This document shows, in pieces, positions 1 through 17,092 of a stretch of DNA of 64,000 nucleotides. Positions within the stretch are counted from its first letter, which is position 1, and each line of letters opens with the position of its first letter. Location of the stretch: NCBI GenBank assembly GCA_000310025.1, contig FN648398.1, positions 394,749 through 458,748 of the forward strand, read 5' to 3'. The notes beneath the pieces were generated by a model, which worked only from the letters and a program-made list of their open reading frames with translations, did not search any database and was not told where the DNA came from. The position numbers and the translations under genes were made by a program. The stretch comes from Ectocarpus siliculosus. Taxonomy: Eukaryota; Sar; Phaeophyceae; Ectocarpales; Ectocarpaceae.

Positions 1-3000
1 CAAAGTAGCCTCGCTTCAGTCCATACAATACATGTGGACATGCAGCACTCGGAGTGGTCGCCCTTGTCACCACAGTTTGTAATAGTTTGGGATCGCTTTC
101 AGTCGGCCGCACTCTCTCGCGACGTCCGCATGAGATCGTAGTACTGTAGTTGACGTGTACCGGTGCTGCCCGGAAGTGCGTAGTTCTACACGTAGAACCC
201 TGGGATGAGTGGAGATATGTACTGTAGTCTAGGTATGTATCCAAAAAATTGACACGATGTCATTGGTTTGTGATAGATCGAGCTTCCAAGTATTCCTTGT
301 GGGTTCCCACTTGAAAGAATCGATCAGATGACCACACAAGGAAAAAAATGGCGTGAGGTCTCTTTTCGTGTGTATGAATTGAATATCTTGGGTTCCAGGC
401 AGTTTGGACTCAAGTGCTAATGCAACTCGCTTTGGTAGTTTGTGAATTTTTCAGAAACCGCAGACTATCCCAGTGTGTCTCTTCTGAATCTCTTCGAGGA
501 TTCGGTCCCGTCTTTAAAAGCGGTTTGTTTTCTTTGTACCATATTCTACTATTTAGGTGTTGGCGACGGTTATCGATCAACCGGCATCAGATACAAGCTC
601 TTGCTTGGTTCTGTTGTTCAACGGCCGGCATCGAATACGAAGCAGTGCAGCGTAGTCTCGTACGATATAGGGTAGGTTTTACCTCGGGGGCGCTTGTGAA
701 CCTTATGTTTTTCACTACCATTAATAGCTGACCTCCGAACGCATGCGCGGCGATTCATATTTTACGACAGCGATGGTTGTCCCAGTCACCACGACCCTTG
801 TTCATGCCATTATTGGCATGTCGTCTCGTTCGATGCTGTCAGCACGTACGATGGTGTGGACCAGTTTGTGAGGCGTCGTCAGCGCTTCCCCCCCGTTTGT
901 CACTTGCTTGGCAACATTCTTTTTGCCTTCCGCTTGCCATATTAGGGTGTACGACATTGTTTGTAGTTTGTTCTTGTCTTCGTAGCTTGGTCTTTGGTGT
1001 CATAACATAGTCAGTCGTAGGGCTCGAAGCGTGTGCGAGGTGCTTTTCAAGCAGCCCTTTTCAAGTGGTGATGTCGTATACAACTTTTTCGATGTGAGTG
1101 GCGACTTGTGTCGCGTCTGCCTATTTCACTCGTGTCCAACCAACACCATATCCACCATCCACATCGTAGTGTTTTTTTCTCTGTTTCTGAGATGGATGGA
1201 GTGATGGACCGTTCGTCTATTTGCGGGGCTGACTGTATTCCTGTGTCGGATGCTTGCCGTGACCGTTTCCCCTCATACACAACACTACCACACGCTCGAG
1301 GGCTTTGGCGTCCTTGGGGAAATTATATGTGGTAGTTCCTTGGCGAATGAATGAATTCCGTCTAATTCACTGTGGACCTGACGTTCAAGGCGGACCCGAT
1401 TCGCAGGGTATCCGTCGATTGACTTTTACCAGAATCGGTACACTTTCGATACATACGGCGTCAGTGGCAGGATACTGGTTCGAATCTCCTGGGGTACATT
1501 TTTCCTCCTGACTTGGACACTGTTCCCATGGACACATCTTGGAGTCGATCCTACCGTCCTGGCCACAAGAGGTTCCCAGTTGAGGGAATTCTGTCGGTGG
1601 AGATTGTGATTGTTGAAGACCCGATTCGCAGGGTATCCGTCGATTGGCTTTTACCAGAATAGGTACACCTTCGTATTTTGTTTATTAATGAGTTAAATTT
1701 GGGAGTTTGGTTGATACATTTGGGAGTAGCACGTTCAGACGAAGATACAGCATCCAACAACCAACATTGTATCGTGACGAGATCTCGCGGTAGTGTAACA
1801 CGAGGCCTTGCAACGGGTGGGCTTCTTCTGTGGATGCGGGACTTGTTTTGGCTTGTCTCGAGGTTGACGCGGGCTGCCAGATACTGATTGGATGGAACAC
1901 CGAGATCAAAGCGAAAAAACAAGCTACGCGAGGCGAGTGAATGTGACACGTTTTCTCGCTCGATAGTGTCGAAGAATCGCGAGGTATCGATAGTCGTTTT
2001 CTCCCAAACGCATTATCGCCCGCGAAAGGACTCCAGCCTCGAGCAGAGCGTCATCGTTCGATCTTCTACATGGGTAGCCGCGACAGACGAAAAAAAAGCG
2101 TAATCCATCCAGCGAAATTATGTCGCCACGCCACGCGCCGCTCGTACGGAAGTAACATCTGTATCTTGTCACAGCAGTCTCTTTCCGGTGCTGCATGGAA
2201 CAGCAAGGTTCGACGTCAAACACGAGCACGAACACCCCCGACGTACACGGCACACGGCTACCAGGTCAGAAGTGATTTACCCGTGCAGACAAACACACAA
2301 CAACACCCCTGACAACGGGTTCTCTATGCCATCTCTCTTCTGGTCACATACCGTACACACCAATATCAAGCCAAAAAAAGCAATACATCAAGCACAGCCA
2401 CCCCTCGCCTTCAAACCGCCTTCTTTGTCGCACGGCGGGGTCTTCATCACATACAAAAAATTTAAGCACCGGACAATGTTGTCGGATGTTGCACAACTCG
2501 CCAAACCCCACCACCACCTCCACCACCACACCACCACACCAGCAGCAACAACAACAGCCGGCATCTGCATCAACGCGACGCAGGCCTCCGGTGCTACCCT
2601 GCGGCACAAAGACATGAAGCAAGCATCTTGGGACGAAAGAAACCAACAACCAACAAAATGTGAAAAGCACACGTCAAAAATTGGCGCGGACACGCTCGCT
2701 CTTACAGCTTTGCCCCCCCCCGTGGGGCACCCTGTACAACCTATTACACGGCATACGAAAAAAGTTAGTCGATGTAATCATTTCTCGTCTGACAAATAGC
2801 GCCGGAAATGAAAACAACCACCGACATGTACTAATTTCTCGTTCGCCGAATTGGCGTAGCCTTTGAGGGGAAAGCTACGACGTGTGTCCAAAACACACCG
2901 ACGCTGTGTGAATTGCTCTGTCGACAATCAGCAACAAAACAACTTCCCACCAACTTCAGTCTAACCTTCCCCTGCCGGGATGACTCTCGTCGGAAAAAGA

Positions 3001-3607
3001 AGCGTGTGAAGAAAACACGCAACAATAATGAAACGCAAAAAGTTGTTCGTGTTTGATAACCATTGTTCCCCAACCGCACAAAGCCAGCCGTATGGGCGCT
3101 CTTTTCTAACCCCAAGTGCAGCACGAGCAGGCATTTTTCTTTTTCGAACCCCACGCATAGCACCAGTATGCGTTCTTCTTCGCATAGCATGATGAGCCGT
3201 TTTCCGTTCCATCAATCGTTGATGCGATCATCGTTCCTCTGGCGGGAGACGTCTGTCATTGTCGGCACCGGCTTGAACTCCTAATTGGCATAAAAAACAT
3301 GTTCAGGGTGTGGGAGGGAGAGGGGAAGGGAAGGAGGTAAGGGGGCATCGCGTCAAAATACGCCCCACGAGCATGGGGGGATAGGTATCCGAGATGGTGG
3401 ACACCAAATAATTCACTATGAATGGTGGGTTGGAACGTGTTTTTACTAAATTAACTTGTCTTGAACACGAAATTTTTGGGTTTGGGCATATCACATGTCG
3501 ACTTCTGTGTGTGAAGTGGCGTAGAAGGGAAAGGTCGAAAGTTCTCAAAACTTGATATCGTCGGAGGCGGTAGACTCGGGGGGTGATGCCGCAGTTCGCG
3601 CTTGGGC
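1..3607. other. No recognisable gene
   Basis: Only short, unconvincing open frames occur on either strand, with no family motif. Exons of the NAD kinase gene to the right (its missing C-terminus would be on the minus strand here) were looked for and not seen. The stretch holds a 57-bp direct repeat, listed separately. Confidence 0.6.
1393..1673. repeat. Pair of ~56-bp direct repeats
   Basis: The segment at 1393-1449 recurs at 1618-1673 with only a few changes. Both start GACCCGATTCGCAGGGTATC and both contain CTTTTACCAGAAT. The spacing is 225 bp. No coding or transposon feature explains them; they may be ends of a decayed element. Confidence 0.75.
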
Positions 3608-3914
3608 AGGCGGGGGGGGGGGGGGGGGAAACTAAACTTTTTTCAAAAGAAATCCATGGGGACTTGCCCGGGGGGGGAAATCAATTCAAACAACGGGGAA
3701 ACGGGGCTTTCCTGCCGTAAATGTGCCCCATTTCCAAAACCCCTTTTTTCCTCCCTAAACCTGAACCAAAACCCAAAACTTTTGCCCCCCAAACCCCCTG
3801 GGGGGGAGCGGCCCGGGGAACCCTCAAGCCCCCTCCTGGAACCTTTCAAGGAAATTTGGGCTGGATCGTACCCCCTCCATTGTATTTTCCCCAAACCTAT
3901 CAAAAGGAATGGAA
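3608..3914. other. Probable low-quality sequence at gap edge
   Basis: Almost every homopolymer is stretched (long G, C, A and T runs) right up to the 100-N gap. This pattern is typical of the degraded end of a Sanger trace and not of biological sequence. It interrupts what is probably the upstream part of the Copia element. Open frames through it and the Ns have no meaning. Confidence 0.6.
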
Positions 3915-4014
3915 NNNNNNNNNNNNNNNNNNNNNNNNNNNNNNNNNNNNNNNNNNNNNNNNNNNNNNNNNNNNNNNNNNNNNNNNNNNNNNNNNNNNNN
4001 NNNNNNNNNNNNNN
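3915..4014. other. Assembly gap (100 N)
   Basis: A run of exactly 100 N, the conventional size for a gap of unknown length. Sequence to its right begins inside a Copia gag-pol reading frame. Confidence 0.99.
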
Positions 4015-5877
4015 CTATTTGTAGCTCGTGTCACCAAGCGTCCCACAGTAGACAAAGCTTTTCTATGCCAACCGTACATGCCGAATCCGAAGGGTAGCGA
4101 GCAGTGGCAGGCCGATTCTGGAGCGAGCGCGATGATTTCGAACCAGATAGATCACATGTACGACATTCGCCACTTGGGCCAGGATGAACAATTTATTCAA
4201 ATTGGAGACTCGGCTCTCATCAAGGTTGCAGCTGTAGGAAGCTTAGACCTTCGGTTCCACCAAATCGGAGCCGACGGGAAACAGGAAGACATAGACATTA
4301 CTGTGCCAGAAGTTTTGTTTGTGCCCGGGTGTGGATTCAATCTTTTTTCGGTTTGGAAAGTTTCGCACAAGCATGAAGTCCGCATAAACCCTAGCGGAAC
4401 TCAACTGCTGCACGGTAAACTACGATTCATCCGTGGAGTGTCAAGTGACTCCCTTTTCGCCTCCCGCCTTCCCCACAAAGATGTGTCTCAAGTGAATGTT
4501 GCGCGTGAGAGTTTTCTGGTGAAGCCGGCCTCTACTGCCGAGAGTAGTGACCACTCGAGAGAATGGGCCCATTCCTGCATGTTGAACATCTTTACGCATG
4601 CCCAGAGATCTGAAGTGTTGACTTGCCTTCTGGATTCGGATTTTGAACCCCCCCGCGTGACGGATGTTTCGGCAGAATCCTCTGCCAGGATGATAGATGT
4701 TTGGGAGAGTGCTGAGTGTGACCGTGCTTGGGCTGTGTTGGGTCCGGGTAAGACGCCTTTCCATGTCGGCAATGCAACAAAGGTTATGGATGTTAACACG
4801 TTCCACAACCGTGCCGGCCACTTGTCCGAACCAATCTTGAGGTTATCCGCAAAACAACACGGAATCACCCTCACGGGCACGATGGACAGCTGCCGGTGGT
4901 GCTTGCCGGCGCGGGGGACGAGGGCACCGGTGCCGAAGCAGGTGGGCGGATACCGCGGCAAGAGGGCGCCGAACGACATGTTCCACATCGACATGTGCGG
5001 CGGGTACACGGCGACCATCGGCGGCAACCACTACATGCTCTTCGGTGTGGACGCCGCCACGGGCTGGATCGTCTGCTATGCCATGCGGCGGAAGTCGGAG
5101 GCGTTGGCGGTCTTCAAGCGCATGGTCGTGGACGCCGCCCACAAGGCTGGCACCGCGATCAAGTGCGTCCGGGGCGACTGTGACGCCCTCTGGACCAGCG
5201 GCGACTTCAAGGAGTTCTGTGCCAGCATGGGGATCGCGATCGAGTACTCCCCACCCGGCGTGCAGCAGTACAACGGCGTCGTCGAGAGCGCCATCCAGAG
5301 GTGCCTCAAGGTCGGCAAGGCGTCTCGCCGCGCTGCCCAAGAGATACTTGGCCCCGCTTGATTTTCTCGTATCCGCGGGCTGAGCGTTCGGGGCGACGAG
5401 CTCTGGGCGGAGTCCGCAAAAGACGCCGCGCAGAAGCTGAACCAGTCTGCACCTCCTTCCAACGCAGGGGGTGCCTCGCCGCAGGAGCTCTACACCGGCA
5501 AGAAACGACCCTTCCGTTTGGTACCGTTTTTCCAGTACGGTTTCATGTGGGAGCGGCCGGCGACCAAGATGGACGACAGGGCAGTGCCGTGTTTTTTCCT
5601 GAATGGCGGCGACAACCACGCCGACATCACGGTCAAGGTGCTCAAGGAAAGGACCGCCCACGTCTGCTACTCTTCGAATGTGGCGTGGGCGGCGCTCCCG
5701 CCGTCGGGGGGGGGGGGGGGGGGGGGTATCACGCACAATGGAATCTTGACCGAGGCAAAATCCACGCACGTCCAATCTCCCAATAACGATCGGCCGGCGG
5801 CCCCAAGAGAAGACTCCAAGACCGTACTTCATCAACGCCAACGTGTTGACAAAAACACCTCCACACAGCGACCGTGA
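4015..5877 (+). mobile_element. Ty1/Copia retrotransposon pol fragment (protease-integrase), decayed
   Basis: One frame reads through an aspartic protease signature (DSGAS, about 4113), a pre-integrase zinc motif (HNRAGH with CRWC, 4800-4905) and an integrase core with the three acidic residues in FHIDMC, VRGDCDALW and GVVESAIQ. This order of protease then integrase before any reverse transcriptase is the Copia arrangement. A TGA at 5359-5361 breaks the frame, and the same frame then stays open to 5877 and still reads like the integrase C-terminal region. No reverse transcriptase or RNase H follows, so the copy is 3'-truncated, and the gap removes its 5' part. The first 70 bases match the last 70 bases of the window, so both belong to one family. 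It lies antisense and downstream of the NAD kinase exons. No LTR was delimited. Confidence 0.9.
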
Positions 5878-6348
5878 TTGGACAGGTTTCGCCCATCCTT
5901 TTCCGCTTGGGACGCCCGGGTCTACACTTGGCGGAATACTTTTTGGGCCGCATCAACAGGGGCCACAACGTCAGGAACCCTTGCGAGGCCTACGCCGATA
6001 GAAGCCATGGATGCACACCGCAATTTACTTACTACGTTCGTGTTGAGGTGCCTGCATGAATACTGTGTTGCGGTTCATAACTCGGGGGTGTGACCATTAT
6101 GAATAGTCCGTTGCTCCTTGTACGGGGGTTGCCGTCTCTGACGACAGCTCGAAAAAAATATGATCAAACCAAGTAGAGAACACAGATTTAAGAGAGAAAA
6201 GATTCGCACGGAAGTACGACGAGATACTACAACGAACGACATAAGAAGATTGTGCATCGCCGCACTCTTGGTCGCCGAAAAATGGATATGATCAAATGTT
6301 CTGAGCACTGATCGAAAGGAATGAACAAAAACAAAATACACAATTCAC
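5878..6348. other. Noncoding, probably NAD kinase intron/3' region
   Basis: No exon-like sequence for the conserved C-terminal NAD kinase region was seen on the minus strand here. Nothing else is recognised. Confidence 0.5.
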
Positions 6349-9300
6349 CATGCTGCCCCCAGCAGACATACTGTAGGCGGTGGAACCGGTCGGTGTGGCG
6401 ATGATGAGGCCATCGGCCTGAACGGTCGTCAGGTGCTCCTCGTCACAGTAGCACTCCAAGTTGGTCAGGTAGGGGCTGGAGCCTGATCCGACGGTGCACA
6501 GAGGACGACAGGAATGCACGGCGTTCGCTGAGATCGTCCACGTTCATTTGTATGCCCAAGCCTTCGAATTCCATATGGTCATGGATCGTGGACCATGCAG
6601 CGGCTTAGGACCATACCACCATGCAATGGTAATGCGCCACGTATCCATGTACCATGGTTTTCCTACTCTGTCTGTGAAGAGACGCCGCCAGCAAATCGGG
6701 GAGCCCGGAACAAAAAAGAAAACACGAGCTTCAGCCAATATCTACACCGGAAATTCTTGCAAGATAAGCTCCCCCCTTCCTTTTCGCTGTTGTGGAGCTA
6801 TCACTAATCCCCTCTCCATGTACGGCCATGAATTTTCCACTCCTTGCAATCTAATATGTACATCAGACTTCACCCACACCCACCCACATCCCACATGTGC
6901 TTTTCCAGAGCGAGTGACAATAGACGAGCCTATTTCACTCCTTGGATTCCAATACTTCAGACCTCACACGATGCCGCATCCACCGAAACTCCAATATTCC
7001 AGTGGGGGGGACGGAATATTGACGAGCCTAGGGCAGCAGCACTCTCTTACCTCTGTCGATGACGATCTCGTTGAGGGCGTGGAAGGCCTCCGAGGTCTGG
7101 TCGTCTCTGATTATCCTCGCGGACAGCCGCATCCGGAGGGAGACCTTCATGCCCCCGCTCATGATCCGCCGGACCTCCTCCTTCATCGACTCGTACTCGA
7201 ACGGGCTCAAGAATCCCATCGACCCCAGGTTAAAGCACAGATGCGGGGGCACCGATCTCTGCGCGGATGGGGGGGGTGTATGTGCGAGCGCAAGTGACGT
7301 CATGCAAACGCACAGAGTGAATGCAAAAAAAAACTTTAAACCTGACTTCCAGCAAGCGGGGGGTTGGTCGGAATGTTGGCGAACTGGGGGCGATTTTGGA
7401 ATGAGCGGATGGCCGCAAGTTTTTGTGGTCAAAACGCCATTGATTTCGAGCGCAAGTGATTCCTGATGCCCGCACAGAGGCCGGACTCAGCACGAAACAC
7501 AATAGATAAAGTGGGTGCTCGGAAGCGCAGAGTGCCAACGTTTCGATACACGTTGATGATGACAAATACACACTTTCACGGTCGCAACTCATGCGCTGAA
7601 ATCAGGACACAAAACGGCAGCACGCTACCAAAGAAACAAAAAACACAGCAAGGCAGACACACGATACGAACACACCAATGCATCACCCCTTGATGACAAT
7701 GCTGTGCTCTCATGAGCCCACTCCGGAGGGAGTACATGCAAAACAAAAAAACACAGCAGGGCCGGCAAACACACCAACACACCAACCAAAACTCACTCTG
7801 AACAACGTGTTGCTGTACATCAGGAGGCCGTCCCCACCCAGCGTAAGCACGAAGTCCACTCTGTCTCCGTCAAGAGGGGGCGCGGGTCCCGCCCCTCCCC
7901 TAGGGCCCATCTCTGCCACGACCGACCTCTCGGGCGGCGTAAATACCTCCAGCTTCCCGGCAGCTCCCTCCGTGAACTCGTCTAGGGCCTGGAGCAGAAC
8001 GCGGGTGTAGCGGCGGGTTGCCGTTGCTGCTGCTGCTGTTTTTATTCTTGTTCTATTGGTCGGTATCATGGTAAACGACAATGCTGCAGCTGTCATTGCT
8101 GTTGCTGGTGTTGTTGTTATTCTTGCCGGCGCTGCTGCTGCCGCTGCTGTTGCCGTCGTTCTTGCGTTTGTTCCCATGGTTGGTATCATCGTTACCGATA
8201 ATGCTGCAACCTTCGTTGCTGCTGTGGCTATTGCTGTTGTTGTTGACACTACTGCTACAATAGCGGCTGGTGTCGACGTGTATGCATTGATCCTTCACAA
8301 TGTGTTAGGCACGTCCACGCCGGGTACCTCACAGTCCCGCAAAAACCACCCAATCAGCTAGCAACAAGCTTCCGTGGGGCACAACGTAGAGTAATTTCTA
8401 ATATCAAACACGCAAATCATCATCATCAGCCTCAGCAATAGCTGTCCAATCGGTGTGGACCGCCGCCGTCACCAACGCCACCGTCCTAAGGTAGACATAG
8501 AAAAGCAGATAGCCCGGAGTTTACAGAATGACCGAAAAAAACATGACGATAGTTCGCCCATCATTTCACAAGAAGGCGGGGTGAACCGGGTCATGGACAC
8601 CCTTTCGGATAAAGACATTGTACGACCTAGAAGACAGCTAGTGCAATCCTACCATTCCCGCAACAGCACGGCAACACCTTGACAACGCCATATACCGAAC
8701 GCCGCACAAGCAGGCGGCGTACTTCTTTCATCACCTGGCCCACTGCCTCCGCCGCCGCCGTTTCCACCATGACCTTAAGCCCCATATCCCGCTGCAGGTA
8801 GTCGATGGTCTGTGCGGCAAGGGGCAACAAGTCCCGGTCGGGCTTGAGGAGGACCAACGCCCGTCTCGGCCGCTCGTTCCATCGCATCATCACCTGGTGG
8901 CACGTGCATGAGGAGTGATGCCACAAAGAGTCAGTGGAGGGTCGAGGTGCCGCCGCACCAAAACGAGTGTGCGCGCTCTCGTGGCTCGGAGGCACGCCAA
9001 AATAGCATTATGGCGACCTCCAAAAAATATCATATTGCTTGCCCATCCAAGCGTTTCTAGCCTCCAAAGACACCATATTGCTTGCCCATCCTTGCGTTTC
9101 TAGGCGCCTTGGTCTACTCCTCTCGGCTAACAAGCGTTTGGCGAAACCAACCGTCACCCTGGTTGTTCAGTAAGCCCGTCGTAACCCCTCTTTTGACCCA
9201 TGTGCGACTTCGATAGTGCCAGTCCTATCTATCCCTGGGTCACAACATCCTGCGTACCCCGTTGCGCATCAGGCGCTCACCTGTGTGGTCGCCGGAGCGG

Positions 9301-11237
9301 AGGCAGAAATCTCCCCGCTCTCCACCATCTCCCGCTCGCAATGGTAAGCATCACAGCGGAACAGGCTGAAGCCCGCGCGTTCTCGAATATCCTGTGTAGG
9401 TTAACAGGCAGAGACGCGTGCGAGTCAGTTGGTGTGCGATAACTAGCTCTCCCCCTCACAAAACTCCAGCAAACGTTTTCGCAAAGGTCCGCGATCCGTT
9501 GCAAATTGGCCCCGCATAGGTATCACGACATCAAGTTCACGTGCTTACTACGCCCAAAGAAAAATACCGTAACGCCCTGTTCTGTAACGCTTGTAGGCTA
9601 TCATAGAATTCATACATTCACAATCGCACAGGACCACAACCGTCGTGGGCTCTAGGGAGAAGCCTTTCAAAACAGGAGGATTTCGGCAGCAGTGCCTAGT
9701 TTCCCGCGTGGTTGTTTGTTCGCCCCGCAGGGTAGGATTATCCCGAAACGCGATGTCGACGTCGGTCCTAACAGGGTGAGGGGTTCACGTATTGGACCAC
9801 ATGTGCACAAGCAAGTATGAACGCTGCATCGGTAGATGGTGGCAACAAAAGCACGAGCGAAGGGTCAATAATATTCAAGCCCGAAACAATTAAAAAAAAA
9901 ACAGTATACGTACAAAAACTCACGAGTGTGCTATCGTCGCTGCTGCTCCCAAAGTCGCTCGCTTTGCCGGGACTCTCGCGCGGGGGCATCGAAAACGGCG
10001 GCACGGGTGCCGCTGCTGATACCGTCGCTTCCTTCTCACCACCGCCGAGCGCTGCATTGCTGCTGCCCGAACCGTTCGTGGTGGTGGCGGAGGCGGTAGT
10101 AACGGGATTTCGAGACGAACCCACTGGCGATGTGTCGGTTCTGCCGCACGACACAATGTTCCAAAGTGGGAAGTAGTGGAAAAGGAGTGTTTTCAACCAT
10201 TTGAGGCTTCGGCCTTCCGAAACCACCAGAGGCGACCAAAAGCATTTGTTTACGTCAACACATGAGTGTAAGATGCTGGCGACAGCGGAACGTAACATCC
10301 TGTGACTTAAAGCCTTCGTGGCCGATGCTGGGTTACCCCCACAGCAGAAGAAACAAGACACGAGTCTCAAGCAAGGGAAAGAGGCTCTATCAAAGCTTGC
10401 ACTGTTTTTGAGTTGAACAGACTCATGCGCATGCTTTTCGCCTGTAGACAGGCAAGGACGACCAGCTGGCTCGGGCTTCCCCCCGGCGCACCGCTTATGT
10501 AGCAAAAAAAATGCAAACTGTTGCACCTGGAACACATGTAGTGTCATGATTTTTTGTAAAGACCCTTTACACATCCCATGCGCGAGCACTCATGTCGAAG
10601 GCAGTACAGGACCAGCCCGTGGAACAATCAATCGGTTGCCCCCGGGACGGAGTTGCCTTGCTGCGCAAGTGCAAGAAGTGCAAGTGAGTTTGTACCGACA
10701 TTTGCATCACGGCTGTTACATTACATACCAGCGCCTGTACCCGTGACATGTCGGTAGTTGCTGCCCGCGAGTGTCCCAGCCGCAGTCATCGTGAGCTGCT
10801 GCAACGAAAGGCCAACCTGGCGTGCCAGCCACAGCCCACCAGCATGACACAAGCAGCGAAACAGCTACAACGGCAACGAACAAAGCTTGACGGGCTCACC
10901 TGTCTACCCCAGCGGCGGCAGTAGCATCACCTCGTCGCACAGCAGGAGGTTCTTCGGCGGCACCCCCGCCCCCGCGAACCGAAGGCAGCCTCCACGGGGC
11001 CGGCCGTCGCAACCCGCCCCTGGTCGACGGGGGTGCCCTTCCTCCACCTAATGTCCCAGGCGAGACGCCGCTGTTGCCCGCCTTGTTGACGTCTCTGCCG
11101 CTGCAAGTCGCAGCAGAGGGAGCGTACACGTTGGTGCGTTGCTGGCGGATACTGGCGCTCCCGAGGAGCGAGTCCGCAGGGGATTGCATCATCGCCGCGG
11201 CAGCCACGCCAACAGCGCTGAGGGTTCGGCGTGCCAT
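6349..11237 (-). CDS. NAD+ kinase, six exons, 3' end missing
   Basis: Phosphorylates NAD+ to NADP+ using ATP. Proposed exons (minus, high to low): 11237-10900, 10140-9924, 8893-8678, 7988-7797, 7258-7051 and 6482-6349. All five junctions are phase-consistent with GT-AG borders (for example GTGAGC after 10900 and GTAAGAG below 7051). Exons 1-2 encode about 185 residues of Ser/Gly/Ala/Arg-rich, poorly conserved sequence; the start [10 protein letters not shown] is basic and could be an organelle-targeting peptide. The catalytic domain begins in exon 3 ([12 protein letters not shown]). Exon 4 has the family GGDG motif (about residue 308), exon 5 has FNLGSMGFL and the LNE motif, and exon 6 has [19 protein letters not shown]. 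The conserved block that normally follows (the PICPHSLSFRP-like region) was not found downstream; a Copia fragment sits there. The gene is either continued far to the left or truncated. Exons 3-6 are secure by family; exons 1-2 rest on splice phase. Confidence 0.88.
8040..8265. repeat. Diverged tandem duplication, GCT/GTT-rich
   Basis: Two diverged copies of a roughly 120-bp unit containing GGTATCAT, GATAATGCTGCA-like and long GTT/GCT triplet runs. They lie in the intron between NAD kinase exons 3 and 4. The triplet periodicity creates long spurious Ala/Val/Leu-rich frames on both strands. Confidence 0.65.
9016..9103. repeat. Two tandem copies of a ~43-bp unit
   Basis: The unit runs from CCTCCAAA to GCGTTTCTAG, with core CATATTGCTTGCCCATCC, and is repeated directly at 9016-9060 and 9061-9103. 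It lies in the intron between NAD kinase exons 2 and 3. Confidence 0.8.
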
Positions 11238-12476
11238 GATGCAAGGAGAGACCGCTCACGGCGCCAACAAAGCAGACAGCAGAGGGCTACGTGTGCAAGC
11301 TTCCTTGTTTCCGAAGTGTGACCACAGCAGAGGCAGGTACAGCAGGTACAGCAAGTAGGCCAGATATTGTATTTCCCGGGGGGTTCAAACTCGAAAGTCT
11401 TCGAAGCGACGAAATGTAAACACGCCCAGGCACACCCGTGTATGCACACGAATAGTCAAAGAGCCGTTCCCTTCTCCCTGGTGGCTGATACAAACGCTGC
11501 TTGGCGGTGTGATACGTCAACTTGAGTGCGGAGTGCGTAACATGTCGGGGGCCCTTTGCTTAGGATTCTCAACCCCCTTGCAAAGTATACACTTTGCGAG
11601 CCCCCCCCCCGGGCCGGACCGAGCAACCGAGTAAGCCAGCAGGAGCAGACAGGCGAGGAGAGAGTCAAAGTGCAGGAGCAAGGATGATGTCTCTACTACC
11701 CCGTGAGTGTTATTTGTGTGTCTGCTAGTGTGTCGTTGCGTCCGTCCGGCACGGGGTTAGTCGCGAGCCTCACTCCCGCACTGCTGTGTGTTCGATGCAC
11801 ACACAAGACGCGGTGTCAGTCAAGACCGGACCGCAAATGCACGACACCCCTAGTCAAGAGCAACTTAGTAGAGAAGCAGCGTCTGTTGGTCGCCCGTATG
11901 CTTGTGTTGCATTATCTTGCTCTGCTTTCTTAGCATGCGTGCGCTTCTTGCGTACTTCAATCTGGCCCAAACTACCCCCCCTCTCGCCAGGTCAGTCGAA
12001 CTCCTCCGAGAAAGACACCCGCAATGCGGCCGGGTCTGAAGAGAAGTCAGCCCTCTACTTTTGTAACCACTACACTTGCAGCCCAGGCAATACCATTGTG
12101 CCTCTGACTCGACTCTGGCTCCGTTGCATGCTCAAGAACAACATTACCCTTCATTGCTGCAGCCATAGATAACCTCTGTACAAAGTAGCGTCATCCGCCC
12201 AGAGCCTGAAAGCCAAAAGGTGGGTTGTTTCATTAATTACGACATGCAGAAGTAGACTACATCGTACAAGTTTCGCGATTACCATCTCAGAGCTCTTGCC
12301 TTCCTGCTCAAGCATGAACCCGCAAGGGTGGCATACATGCAGGGCTGCGTTGTTGTTTGTTGGCTTGTGATCAACCGTGCTGCTGCTGCTGCTGCTCCTG
12401 TACACGAATACCCTCTGATTATTCGACGCGAACCCGAACACCTTCGTTTTAACCAGGGCGGGGGCTCGCGATCGCG
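11238..12476. promoter_or_regulatory. Divergent intergenic region between NAD kinase and NDUFS7
   Basis: About 1.2 kb separates the proposed start codons of two head-to-head genes, so both promoters should lie here. No TATA box or other motif could be assigned with confidence. No further gene is seen. Confidence 0.5.

Positions 12477-17092
<4,616 letters not shown>

Noticed and set aside
2188-2799. 203-aa plus frame
   Set aside because: His/Thr-rich low complexity, with an equally long antisense frame and no motif.
4843-5841. 332-aa minus frame
   Set aside because: Antisense shadow of the GC-rich Copia integrase region.
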